Assembly: GCA_003724185.1 (NCBI GenBank)
Contig: RHGM01000003.1
Coordinates: forward strand, 62,001 to 126,000
Source of the DNA: Porphyrobacter sp. IPPAS B-1204
GTDB taxonomy: Bacteria > Pseudomonadota > Alphaproteobacteria > Sphingomonadales > Sphingomonadaceae
Direction: 5' to 3'
DNA length: 64,000 nt
In this document: positions 27,980 through 37,324 of the stretch, in pieces
How positions within the stretch are numbered: the first letter of the stretch is position 1
Layout of the letters: every line of letters starts with the position of its first letter
Made by a program: the position numbers and the translations under genes
Notes under the pieces: generated by a model
The model's database searches: none
What the model was told of the DNA's origin: nothing
The model's input: only the letters and a program-made list of their open reading frames with translations

Positions 27980-28921
27980 TCAGGCCGCAAGCGCAGCGTC
28001 GTCTGACGCGTCGCCAAATTGCTCGGGAATGATCTTCCCGCCGAGCTTCAGCAGCAGGCTCGAAGCTTCCTCGGCCTTGGCGGCAGCGGTCAGGATCGCG
28101 CGTTCATCGCCTTTCAGTAGCCTGAGCCAATGTTCGATATAGCTCGCGTGGTTGTCGAGATGGGTGACCGGCAGCCCCAGCTCGGCGCCCAGCATGGCGC
28201 TGGAGAGTTCGGCGACCAGTTCCTCGGCGGCATAGGCAGCCGTACCGAAACGGTTCTTGAGATCACGTCCCAGACGGCTGGCATGGCCGGTCCAGTGCGA
28301 CAGTTCGTGGGCAAGTGTGGCGTAATAGTGATCGAAACCATTGAACAGGCTCGCCGGCGGCATCGTGACGCGATCCGCAGTCGGCTCGTAATATGCCTCG
28401 CAACCCTGATGGCGCAGGTTGACGGGGATGGCGGCGAAGAAGGCGTCGAGCTCGGCCTCGCGCCCTTCCGGCTCGACCAGTTCCAGCGTTGCGGCCGGAT
28501 GGAAGCGCTCGGGGAGACCTTCCACCTGATCGGCGTTGAAGACCGGATAGGCCTTGAGCACTCTGCGCGCTTCGTCGGTCTTTTCGCCGGTATCGGGCGC
28601 TTCAACCTCCTTGGTGTAGCTCTTGTAGAAGATTGCAATGGTCGACTTCTCGCCCTTGCGGACCTGCGCGCCGAGCGATTTTGCCTGATTGTAGGTCATC
28701 CAGAACGGCGAGGCGTAGCCGCACATGTCGGCGACCATCCACAACCAAAATACGTTCATTCCGCGGTACGGAATCCCGCAGGCCCGCAAGGGCCGGGAGA
28801 CCGGGACACCGCGCCATGGCTTGATCCACGGCTTCGTGCCTGCTTCCAGACGGGCGATGATTTCCTGGGTGATGCGGGTGGCGGGCGACAAGCCGCCGCC
28901 CTGCCCCTTGCGATAGGCCAT
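27980..28921 (-). CDS. ArdC-like antirestriction / zincin metallopeptidase
   Basis: ITQEIIARLEAGTKPWIKPW, YRGMNVFWLW, YYATLAHELSHWTGHASRLGRD (HELSH zincin), YAAEELVAELSSAMLGAELGL. Confidence 0.92.
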   Translation of the reverse strand: MAYRKGQGGGLSPATRITQEIIARLEAGTKPWIKPWRGVPVSRPLRACGIPYRGMNVFWLWMVADMCGYASPFWMTYNQAKSLGAQVRKGEKSTIAIFYKSYTKEVEAPDTGEKTDEARRVLKAYPVFNADQVEGLPERFHPAATLELVEPEGREAELDAFFAAIPVNLRHQGCEAYYEPTADRVTMPPASLFNGFDHYYATLAHELSHWTGHASRLGRDLKNRFGTAAYAAEELVAELSSAMLGAELGLPVTHLDNHASYIEHWLRLLKGDERAILTAAAKAEEASSLLLKLGGKIIPEQFGDASDDAALAA

Positions 28922-29016
28922 GATTGTTCTCCTGGTTCAGGCATCCGGACAGTCGGCGACGGGTTCGCCGGTCAGTGCCACAGGTTCCCGAGCCCCCTCT
29001 GCTCTGCTTCCAAAAG

Positions 29017-29055
29017 AGAAGCGGCCCTCCGGCATAAGCCGAAGGACCGCTTCTC
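29017..29055 (-). terminator. rho-independent terminator after parB-like gene
   Basis: GAGAAGCGGcCCTcCGGC-ataa-GCCGaAGGaCCGCTTCTC followed by TTTT on the minus strand. Confidence 0.7.
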
Positions 29056-29088
29056 GAGTTGCGAGTGACCTAGCCTGTCAGGAGGAGG

Positions 29089-31077
29089 TCAGGCGGCCAG
29101 CTCGCGGGGAGACTGATGTTCGTCGTCACCGCCCTGCTCCGCTCCAGGAGGGTCGATCTCAGCTTCGCCAGCATCCGGCGCAGCGGAGGCGAAGCGCATG
29201 ACCTCAGGCAGCCAGGCCAAGGCTTTCTCGCGAACCTCGACCTCGGTGATGTAGGTACCAGCAAAGACGCGTTCAGCGCTCATCGCGAGGTCGCCCTTTT
29301 TGACCGCGGCAAAGCGGGAGGAGAGCTCGAGACCGCCGACATCTGTCAGCGCATTGAGGATAACCTGCTTCGACACCCGGTCGAAGTAGTTGGCCGCCGT
29401 TGGCCGCCACCACTGCGCCATGTCTATACCGATCAGGCTGCCGAGGTGATCCTGAAACGGCAGCTGGCGCTCGCCGGACATATTGAGGCTCGCCTCGAGC
29501 GACCGGGCCACGACATAACCCAGCCAGGCCGCGCGGCTGTCATCGGGCAGCGCCCGAAACAGGTCGAAGCGGGACATTGCATCCTCACCGCCGCGCCAGC
29601 GTTCGTCGAGACCGGACCTGAGCTCGGCAAGCGCGCTGCTTGCAGGTGCATCTTTGGCTTCGAATCCGATGATCGGGCCTGCCGGAACAGGCGCGCGCAG
29701 CGTGGTCGAAGGGCGTGCCCGCCAGTCGTGGGTATCGGCATCAGCAAGCGTGAAGACCATGATGTCGAGCGCGAGCCCGGGGTCGGATGCTATGTGCAAT
29801 GCCAGAACATCGCGGCGCTGCATGGCAAGCTCGTCGACCAGGCGCTTGGACAAAGTGGTCCGGCGCTTGTCCGACCCTTCACCGCCGGGAACAAGTTCGA
29901 TCCCGTTTTCAGCTTCGGCGGGATCGGCCTGACGCTCGCCGTAGAACACCGGCTGGAGAACCGGCGTACCATCGCGCGAGAGCACCAGCACCATTCCTGC
30001 CTCGGCCTTGAGCTCGGGCGCGATGACGGGCGGTCGGGCGCGGATTTCCTGGCATTCACGTTCGATCGCTTCAATGGCCGCTTCGGCCGCCGTCACGGCT
30101 TCCTCGGCACTGTCCTCATCCTCGAGGATCGCCGCATGCGCGTCATAGGAAGCATCGAGCTCGTCGAGCCTCGCCACCTCGGCCTCGGACAAAGGCGCCG
30201 GTTCGGCGGGAAGCCGGACGAGCCCTTCGACCAGATCGTGGCTGGCATAGGGATCGAGCGTCGGCTTGACCCAGGCAAGACCCTGCTCGGCGGCGAGAAC
30301 TTTGGACTGCTCCTCCATCTTTGCCACCGCGAGGCTTTCGAGCAGCGCGACATCAACCCAGGACTCGCTGTCGTTGTCATCGAACAGTTCGCGCTCGATC
30401 CGGCCGCCCGCGGCAATGTAGGCGTCGCGACCAACGAGACGGGCGCGCGGATCGCTGCCCCGTACTGTCCCGGACAGGACCATACGCCGGACACTATCGG
30501 GGTTGGGCGCATAGTAGCCCGAGGACACCTGCTCGAACACGCGGGTCTGGATGTCCCGATCCGAGGTAGCGCCGAAGGCTTTCGCAATATCGAGGGTGAT
30601 CTCTCCGGCGGCGAGCGCCTCGAACACGACGGGCGCAAGCGTCGCAAGACGCAGCCGGCCCTCGACGAAGCGGACGGTCAGACCGAAGCGGCGGGCAACA
30701 TCTTCGACGGTCGCACCTCCGGACACGAGCGCAGCGAAGGCCTGGGCTTCGTCGGCAGGGTTCATGGCGAGGCGATGGAAGTTCTCCGCAAGGCTGGTCT
30801 CGACGGCGGCTTCCGCGCTGTCCTCGAGCACGAGGCACGTGACCTCTTGATCACGGGCGAGGAGCTTTTCTTCGGCGAGCGCGAGCATCGCGCGACGGCG
30901 GCGTTCGCCGGCTTCGACCTCGAACTTGCCCTTCGCGGCGGGCCGGACGATGAGGTTCTGCAGCAGGCCGCGGGCTGCAATGCTGGCCTTCAGCTCAGCA
31001 TCTGCTGCCGGATCGCTGTGACGGCGGACATTGCGGGGCGACTGAACGAGCTTGTTCAACGGGATCGACTTGATCAT
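29089..31077 (-). CDS. ParB/RepB/Spo0J family partition-type protein
   Basis: IPLNKLVQSPRNVRRHSDPAADAELKASIAARGLLQNLIVRPAAKGKFEVEAGERRRRAM...NPADEAQAFAALVSGGATVEDVARRFGLTVRFVEGRLRLATL. Start chosen at MIKSIPLN. Confidence 0.92.
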   Translation of the reverse strand: MIKSIPLNKLVQSPRNVRRHSDPAADAELKASIAARGLLQNLIVRPAAKGKFEVEAGERRRRAMLALAEEKLLARDQEVTCLVLEDSAEAAVETSLAENFHRLAMNPADEAQAFAALVSGGATVEDVARRFGLTVRFVEGRLRLATLAPVVFEALAAGEITLDIAKAFGATSDRDIQTRVFEQVSSGYYAPNPDSVRRMVLSGTVRGSDPRARLVGRDAYIAAGGRIERELFDDNDSESWVDVALLESLAVAKMEEQSKVLAAEQGLAWVKPTLDPYASHDLVEGLVRLPAEPAPLSEAEVARLDELDASYDAHAAILEDEDSAEEAVTAAEAAIEAIERECQEIRARPPVIAPELKAEAGMVLVLSRDGTPVLQPVFYGERQADPAEAENGIELVPGGEGSDKRRTTLSKRLVDELAMQRRDVLALHIASDPGLALDIMVFTLADADTHDWRARPSTTLRAPVPAGPIIGFEAKDAPASSALAELRSGLDERWRGGEDAMSRFDLFRALPDDSRAAWLGYVVARSLEASLNMSGERQLPFQDHLGSLIGIDMAQWWRPTAANYFDRVSKQVILNALTDVGGLELSSRFAAVKKGDLAMSAERVFAGTYITEVEVREKALAWLPEVMRFASAAPDAGEAEIDPPGAEQGGDDEHQSPRELAA

Positions 31078-31487
31078 GGGATACACTCCTGATTTTGAGC
31101 CCGGCACGCCGACTATCGACGCCCAAATGGCTCAATCAGGGCAAAGGCCACTCCCCTCTTGGCCGATTGCTGTGAGTTTCGCAGCCCGGTCGTCAATCAA
31201 GGATGACGATTGTTGGGACAAAACTGCCATTCCGGCGGGACGCGTCGAACGGCAGCTTTCGCCAAAAACCGTCAATTTGTGTTTCCTTCGCGGCGCCCGC
31301 ATCCCTGAGTTTTGTTGGAAGGCTGGTTTGGGCTTTCCACTTGAAGACAGCACTCAATCACTCGATTGGGATCATTGATGCCATAGCGCAGAGCCGGTTG
31401 GCGCCATGTCGAACCCATTTTCTCTGGGCGTTAATAATTGCCAGACTTGAGACCGAACCCAGACCCCTTGGCCGCCGATTGGGAAGG

Positions 31488-31901
31488 TCATTTTCTGAGG
31501 TTGCAGTAGGCATAGGTGCCGCCAGCACCGACTGCGACAATCGTGCCGCCGATGATCACTGCTGGAGCGCTTGCAATGCCAAGTGCTACAGCGCCCATGC
31601 TGCCCAGTGTGCCTGCAATGTAACCGGTGCCTCCTGCACCGACTGATGTCAGGATAACTGCCCCGCTTGAATGCGCGACGGCAGCAAAACCCGCAGCATT
31701 AGCTGCTGCTCCGGCGGTTGCCGCAGTTGTGGCTGCGCCAGCGACCAGAGCAGTTTTCGATTTGGTCAAATGCTTGCAAACACCTTTGGGTTGCGACTTC
31801 GCCTCATTAACAACCGTCTGCGTTCCCGCCAAAGCAGGTGTTGCCGCAAATGGTGCGGCGATTGCCAGTGCCAACGCGATCATTTTCGTTGCCGATTTCA
31901 T
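31488..31901 (-). CDS. secreted Ala/Gly-rich hydrophobic protein, unknown function
   Basis: Signal peptide MKSATKMIALALAIAAPFAATPALA, then GAATTAATAGAAANAAG and AVIIGGTIVAVGAGGTYAYC glycine-zipper-like segments. Confidence 0.6.
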   Translation of the reverse strand: MKSATKMIALALAIAAPFAATPALAGTQTVVNEAKSQPKGVCKHLTKSKTALVAGAATTAATAGAAANAAGFAAVAHSSGAVILTSVGAGGTGYIAGTLGSMGAVALGIASAPAVIIGGTIVAVGAGGTYAYCNLRK

Positions 31902-32083
31902 TGACTTTCTCCTTCAAATCCCGCCGGACCATCCGACAAACAGAGACATAGGCGCCAACAGGCCGTCAGAGTTCAGGCGCAGATTTGCGCCTTGCTCGCC
32001 TCGACCGCGGGAAAGCTTGCCAAACACTCAAATTGTGGTGCAAAAACAGAAATGAAGAACATTCATCTGGGAGAGGCGCAACA

Positions 32084-33307
32084 ATGCCAACCCGCAACCT
32101 TCCTTCCGGTGAGAAGGTCTTGCTCTTAACGTTGGGATCAACTCCCCAGGTTGTTACCGAAACGATTTATGCCCTAGCAAAGGGCGAGCCTGCGTGGATC
32201 CCAGATCGCATTATTTTGGCAACCACTGACTATGGGCAAAGGCTCTTCAATGAAGGCCGGCCGGCAGGCGACCGAAACCCCATCGCCCCGCTTTTGGGTT
32301 CTGACGGAATGCTTGCGCGGATGATAGCTGCTTGCAATTTTCCCATTTCACTTGACCAGGTCGAGGTGGTCGTGCCGCGCTGCCAAAACGGCGTCCCAAT
32401 CATCGATATTCGCGATGCTGAGGAGACCCTGGCTTTTGCCGAGGCACTCCTCGCGATCGTATCTGAAGTCACTTCAGATCCCGCCAGTCAATTGCATGTC
32501 TCGCTGGCTGGAGGCCGCAAGACAATGAGCTTTGTTGCTGGCCAAGTCTTATCAATCCTGGGGCGCCAGCATGATCACCTGTCTCACGTGCTGATCGAGC
32601 CACGTGAACTGGAATGGCAAGACAGTTTCTGGTGGCCGGATGACAGTTCTGCTGGCAGCGATGGTGCAAAGATCAATTTGTGTATCGTGCCTTATTTGCG
32701 GGCGCGAGCATGGCTCGACCCCGCACAGGTTGTGCAGGTCAGTCCCGGTTATTCGAAGGCTGTGGAGATCGCTAACCAATCGTTGGGCCATGTTCCAGTG
32801 ACACTTGACCTTGTTGCAGGACACCTTGAGGTGTGCGGCGTCCAGATTGAATTGGGCGCGCAGCAATTGGCAACCTTGGCGCTGATTTTCATCGCCACCA
32901 AACGTGGTTTGCCACTCACAACCACAACGGATTGGCGGTCCGATGACCGCAAGGCTAGGGCTTTCAAATTGGGCGAAGACATTGATGGGGCCAACCAGTT
33001 GTGGGGCTTTTTCTATCATTGCTGCATCCTCGGCCAAATTTATGAGGGCGGCCCGGTGGTGCATTTTGGACCATTCGATTCAGCGCTGACGCGCTATCTT
33101 GACGATTTCTCATACAATGACCGGGTTGCATCGCCGTTGTCGCGGATGCGGCAGGAACTAAGCGAGGAATTGCCGCCAGCGTTGGCAGAAAAGATTATCA
33201 CGCCGCGTGGCCTAGCTACGCTAATCGAACCGGCGGACATTACCATTCTTGGCCCGGCAGATCTTGCAGACCACGAGATGTGGCCGATTGAGCTTGATCA
33301 CTGCTAG
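32084..33307 (+). CDS. CARF-domain protein, TIGR02584 / Cas_NE0113-like, orphan
   Basis: KVLLLTLGSTPQVVTETIYALAKGEPAWIPDRIILATTDYGQ, IRDAEETLAFAEALLAIVSEVTSDPASQLHVSLAGGRKTMSFVAGQVLSILGRQHDHLSHVLIEP. Start with RBS GGGAGAGG. Confidence 0.82.
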   Translation: MPTRNLPSGEKVLLLTLGSTPQVVTETIYALAKGEPAWIPDRIILATTDYGQRLFNEGRPAGDRNPIAPLLGSDGMLARMIAACNFPISLDQVEVVVPRCQNGVPIIDIRDAEETLAFAEALLAIVSEVTSDPASQLHVSLAGGRKTMSFVAGQVLSILGRQHDHLSHVLIEPRELEWQDSFWWPDDSSAGSDGAKINLCIVPYLRARAWLDPAQVVQVSPGYSKAVEIANQSLGHVPVTLDLVAGHLEVCGVQIELGAQQLATLALIFIATKRGLPLTTTTDWRSDDRKARAFKLGEDIDGANQLWGFFYHCCILGQIYEGGPVVHFGPFDSALTRYLDDFSYNDRVASPLSRMRQELSEELPPALAEKIITPRGLATLIEPADITILGPADLADHEMWPIELDHC

Positions 33308-33355
33308 CAGCAAATCAGCGGCTCAATTTTTAGAGCAATTTGAACTGCAAGACGG

Positions 33356-33661
33356 CTATTGCCTTGGCCTACCCGTTTGAACTGATGGCAGATCATACCG
33401 GGTGTTGCCATTGCGATCCACGATGCGCCTCCTTCCGTTCTGATCGACTTTCACTGAGGGCAAGTCGTAGCGCGTGTTGCCATTGCGATCGACGACACGG
33501 GCTCGTCCATTTTGCTCGATCCGCACCGAAGGGAGATCATATCGCGTGTTGCCATTCTGATCGACGACACGGGCGCGCACCTCGCCTTGGCGTGATTGAG
33601 CCTCAGCCTCGGTATGGACGCCCAGCAGTCCCAAAGTAAGGATGGCAATCAGGATCTTCAT
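33356..33661 (-). CDS. secreted protein with three ~25-aa tandem repeats
   Basis: Signal peptide MKILIAILTLGLLGVHTEAEAQ, then VDxNGNTRYDLPSVxxxQNGRxR three times; mirrored as ~75-bp DNA repeats. Confidence 0.7.
   Translation of the reverse strand: MKILIAILTLGLLGVHTEAEAQSRQGEVRARVVDQNGNTRYDLPSVRIEQNGRARVVDRNGNTRYDLPSVKVDQNGRRRIVDRNGNTRYDLPSVQTGRPRQ
33390..33585. repeat. ~75-bp imperfect tandem DNA repeats inside a CDS
   Basis: cgtgttgccattgcgatcgacgacacggg-type unit recurs three times; encodes the protein repeats. Confidence 0.7.
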
Positions 33662-34067
33662 GACATTTCTCCACTCGTGACGTTATCTTCGGATCAACCT
33701 GAACCGGCACAAAATCACGTCACCCCAATGATGCGCCACCCATCATCAGACCTGCATCTCGAAAATCACAGCGATAACCTGACCCAAAAATCTACCGCGA
33801 CGATGACGTAGTTCTCTGGCCAGCAACTGCTTGCTAGCAAAGACTCAATCACATGCTGGGTTCTACTCGCTTCGCCGATAAATCGCTGGCGGCGCAAATT
33901 TGCGTCATCATCAAAGGTGCCAAATTCTGCCTAAACCCAGTCTATCCCGATGTTTCGGATGTCAGGGTCAGTTGAAGCCAGGATCGGCGATATCCGCCCT
34001 ACCAAGGGATAATCGATTTGGCGCTGGGCCGGATCTAGAAAATGGTCGACGTGGAGGGGCCGGAAGG

Positions 34068-35879
34068 ATGTCTCAGAACCCGAATCGCGGTGAAAAGACC
34101 GCAGAACGGCGTCCCTTGCAGGGGCGTTTCTGGCAATATTCCTTGTTCACATCGCTTTGGCTTGCGGGCCTGTTTTGGGTTGCTGCAGCAAGCCTCGAGA
34201 TGGGCTCCACGCACCTGTTATTTTGGTCGGCACTCCTCGCGATGCCGTTTACCCTACTGATCGCTCAGCGATCCCATGTGCGGCGCTCGGACTTTCTGCG
34301 GCACTGGCGGCAGGGTTCGTGGTGGCACAAGTTTTGGTCTGGTGCATCATTGCGACCGGCGATGGGCTGGCTGATCGCCTCATTCTTGACCTTTGGCCTG
34401 CTTGTGCACCTTGCAATTGAGCCAGCACTGCGGTGGCCGATTATCTGGGTTGCGATTCTGCTGCCACTTTCAGTTTGGTTTGCTGACAAAACGATGCGCC
34501 GCAGCCTGAAGGCGCCATGGTTCAGTTTTGCACCAGTCGGCTTTGGTGTCGCAATCGCTGCCGCGCTGGTTTTTACAGGTCATGCATTCTTTGGCGCGCA
34601 GGTTTCAGAAATACCGGCAAGCCTCGCAGCCGCTAGGGCCAAGTTTCCGTGCTACGAAGGCGACAGCGCGCTTTTGGATGTGATTTTCGAATTCACCACA
34701 CTCACCGCCGCCTTTCTAAAATATGGCTTCGCATTGGCAGAGGCGGCTTACCCGGATTGGCGATGGTCCTTGCGCGGTGGCGTGCTGTTCACTGAAATTG
34801 GGCTCCTGCTTGTTGTTGCCTGCTCGCTTTCCTCGTTTCTTTTGCCCCCTTGCGAACTGCGTCTTGGACTCAAGCCAGTCGGCGAGAACCCCAGCACACC
34901 ACAAGACGCCTCGCGTAGGCTCGTTGTCCAACAAGTTGGCCTTTTTGCAGTTGCGGGCCTTACTGGGAAATGGGTCATTGGCGGCGCCGAGACCTTTGCC
35001 GATAGACAGAAAGTGTCGCTGTTGTTGCGCTCTGGAACCATTGCGGTGGAGCAAATTGATAGCGGCTACTATGCTGCAGGCACGATAGCTGAACTCGAGC
35101 TATTCGAGAGGCGAGCCCAAGCACTTGTGAACAAAGCGGTCGATGTCGCCGACAAGGAGATTGCGGCGGCATTCAAGACAGCGCGTGGCCGCGTGGATGC
35201 CTACCTAGACTGGCATTTCAGCCTCAAAGCGGAAGCCGGTCGGATGATCGGATTCGGCACGATCGCTCAGGGTCTTCAAAGCAAGTTGGGAATAAGAGAC
35301 CTGTCTCAAAGCACTGAAGTCGCCATGGCACGCCTTGATGGTGCGACCAACGCGCTCAAGATGATCGATGATCTCATAAGCGATATTCTCAAAAGCCAAA
35401 AAATTGACAAGGATGCTCAGCGCAGCCGCCATGTCGTGAAAGCCAAGCGTGCAGAGCTTGTCCCAACTTCGCAGGCGTTCTTGGATCAAAACTCGTTCCC
35501 AGTGCGCATGGGAGTGGCTGGCACCGTCGTTGCCGCTGGCGGTCTTTCTGGCGCGCTACTGGGGAGTTACGTGGCACGCCAAGCAACAGTGCGTGGCGGA
35601 GCGGTTATCATTGGCAGTGGGCTGGGATTGGCCCTGCCGATAGTCGGAACCGCGGCCGGCTTACTTTTTGGTCTGGTAGTTGGAACTTTGGCCGATTGGG
35701 TCATGCTGAAATTTAATGAACGTGCTCAGCGCAAAAAAATGCGCCGCGATCTCTTGTCGAAGCTCAATATCGAGGAACGGCGCTTGCGTCAGGCGCTTGC
35801 CACTCTTCGCCGGAAGCCTGCTGAGCCATCCAAGCCACAGATTGAGCCTCGCTGCAAAATTCCGATCGGCAAAGCGTGA
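34068..35879 (+). CDS. multi-transmembrane protein of unknown function (603 aa)
   Basis: Several TM helices in the first ~270 aa, a central helical region, then a hydrophobic hairpin GVAGTVVAAGGLSGALLGSYVARQATVRGGAVIIGSGLGLALPIVGTAAGLLFGLVVGTLADW. Start chosen at MSQNPNRGEK with GGAAGG RBS. Confidence 0.7.
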   Translation: MSQNPNRGEKTAERRPLQGRFWQYSLFTSLWLAGLFWVAAASLEMGSTHLLFWSALLAMPFTLLIAQRSHVRRSDFLRHWRQGSWWHKFWSGASLRPAMGWLIASFLTFGLLVHLAIEPALRWPIIWVAILLPLSVWFADKTMRRSLKAPWFSFAPVGFGVAIAAALVFTGHAFFGAQVSEIPASLAAARAKFPCYEGDSALLDVIFEFTTLTAAFLKYGFALAEAAYPDWRWSLRGGVLFTEIGLLLVVACSLSSFLLPPCELRLGLKPVGENPSTPQDASRRLVVQQVGLFAVAGLTGKWVIGGAETFADRQKVSLLLRSGTIAVEQIDSGYYAAGTIAELELFERRAQALVNKAVDVADKEIAAAFKTARGRVDAYLDWHFSLKAEAGRMIGFGTIAQGLQSKLGIRDLSQSTEVAMARLDGATNALKMIDDLISDILKSQKIDKDAQRSRHVVKAKRAELVPTSQAFLDQNSFPVRMGVAGTVVAAGGLSGALLGSYVARQATVRGGAVIIGSGLGLALPIVGTAAGLLFGLVVGTLADWVMLKFNERAQRKKMRRDLLSKLNIEERRLRQALATLRRKPAEPSKPQIEPRCKIPIGKA

Positions 35880-36049
35880 CAACCCGAGCGGGCGTGTGTC
35901 AGACATTCAGCGCGCTAACCACACTACCATTGTTGTGGTGTATTCCTGACCGCCAAGGGGCTGTTCTTTTCATCCTTCCTCGCGCAACTCGCAAATAAAC
36001 TCCTCTTTCGCAAAGCTTATTCCGTTACGCAGGTAATTCAGGATTGATC

Positions 36050-37324
36050 ATGGTCAAGGTAAAATCGCAATTGGAGGAGCAGAAGCGTGCAGTTGCTTCT
36101 CTGGACGCCGAGCGGTCCAAGTTAGAGCGCCAGGTTGAGGAAATTGAGCGCGCCGTCCAAGAATATCGCTCTTTTGATCCTGACATATCTCGAGAGGAGA
36201 TGGCGCGCCTAGAGCGAGTGAACAGCGCTGTTGTCAGCAAAATGGCAACAGCAGCGAGCACTGCTCAGTCGATAAAAATGCAGCTTCAAGAGGTGAAATC
36301 GAAAACAGTTAGCCTGTTTCATCCATTCGAATATTTCAAGCCGGAACAGAAGTCTGCGAGAAAGCAGGTTGCTGAACTACAGGCAGGCCTAGAGGCTGTC
36401 TCATCCGCGCTTCGGGCACTAGCGGCCGAACGGGATGAGACGAACGCGCTTATATCGAAGCAGGCCGAACGGCTTGCCGCGTTCTCAGAATTTGATGAGT
36501 CGGACCAAATGACAGAGTTGGAGAGGATCAAATTCAACGCTGAAAAAATTTCGGACGCCATAAATTGCAAGAAGGATGTAATCGCAAAGATTGAGCGAAA
36601 ATTTGGTCCGCTTCTTAATCAACTTACCCACCTTATCGACGAAGCTACCAGTTTACGGAAGGCCATTGCGCAAGCGAAGGGTTTCGAGGCGGATTTACAC
36701 GACGCAGCGAACGGATCCGAAAGACGTCTGATCCATCAGGAGTGCGAGGAGCTTTTCGGGACTGGCAGCCCTAGCAGGGTGGCAAACGAGAAAGCAGGCA
36801 AGCTGCGTTCAGTTGAGCGGAACCTAACCAAGCTAGAGGATCGGATCGAAAGAGAGTTCGCTAAGCACGACAGAGTCGTGGAGCGGATCCTCATAGACGG
36901 AAGCAATCTCTGCTATGATAATGGTGTTTTCATAAGGTTCCACGCTCTTAGCCACCTGACCGATGAACTGGTGAAACGCTTCGAGGTGATGGTCGTTTTC
37001 GACGCCTCGATCCGGAGCCGGATGAAACTAGACGACGATCGGATCACAAGCGTGTTCGACCATCGTATCAAGGTCAAAGTTCTTGCGACAAAGCAAACAG
37101 CCGACGAATTGCTTCTGAAAATTGCAGAAGGCAAACCCGGCACCTATATTTTGAGTAACGATCGCTTCGCCGACTTCCCAGAATACGAGGTGGTAAAGGC
37201 CAATCGTATTTTGCGCTTCGAGATCGCAGATCAGAGGATCTTCGTTTCAGATCTCGACCTCGAGGTCCCGATGGCATCCGGTAATAGCCGCTTAGGACCC
37301 GCTCTTGGCGGAATTGGGACGTAG
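36050..37324 (+). CDS. coiled-coil protein with C-terminal PIN/NYN (Zc3h12a-like) putative ribonuclease domain
   Basis: Heptad-rich N-terminus; C-terminus VERILIDGSNLCYDNG...FEVMVVFDASIRSRM...ATKQTADELLLKIAEGKPGTYILSNDRFADFPEY. Confidence 0.72.
   Translation: MVKVKSQLEEQKRAVASLDAERSKLERQVEEIERAVQEYRSFDPDISREEMARLERVNSAVVSKMATAASTAQSIKMQLQEVKSKTVSLFHPFEYFKPEQKSARKQVAELQAGLEAVSSALRALAAERDETNALISKQAERLAAFSEFDESDQMTELERIKFNAEKISDAINCKKDVIAKIERKFGPLLNQLTHLIDEATSLRKAIAQAKGFEADLHDAANGSERRLIHQECEELFGTGSPSRVANEKAGKLRSVERNLTKLEDRIEREFAKHDRVVERILIDGSNLCYDNGVFIRFHALSHLTDELVKRFEVMVVFDASIRSRMKLDDDRITSVFDHRIKVKVLATKQTADELLLKIAEGKPGTYILSNDRFADFPEYEVVKANRILRFEIADQRIFVSDLDLEVPMASGNSRLGPALGGIGT

Noticed and set aside
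29089-31077. ParB as chromosomal partition locus
   Set aside because: No ParA partner and gene lies within element backbone; treated as an element-borne ParB-like protein.
29116-31092. 658-aa plus-strand ORF antisense to parB-like gene
   Set aside because: Mirror of ParB coding sequence, no recognisable domain.
33390-33600. Repeated DNA units resembling a short CRISPR array near a CRISPR-associated protein family gene
   Set aside because: Period is ~75 bp in frame with a signal-peptide protein and encodes 25-aa repeats; no unique spacers.
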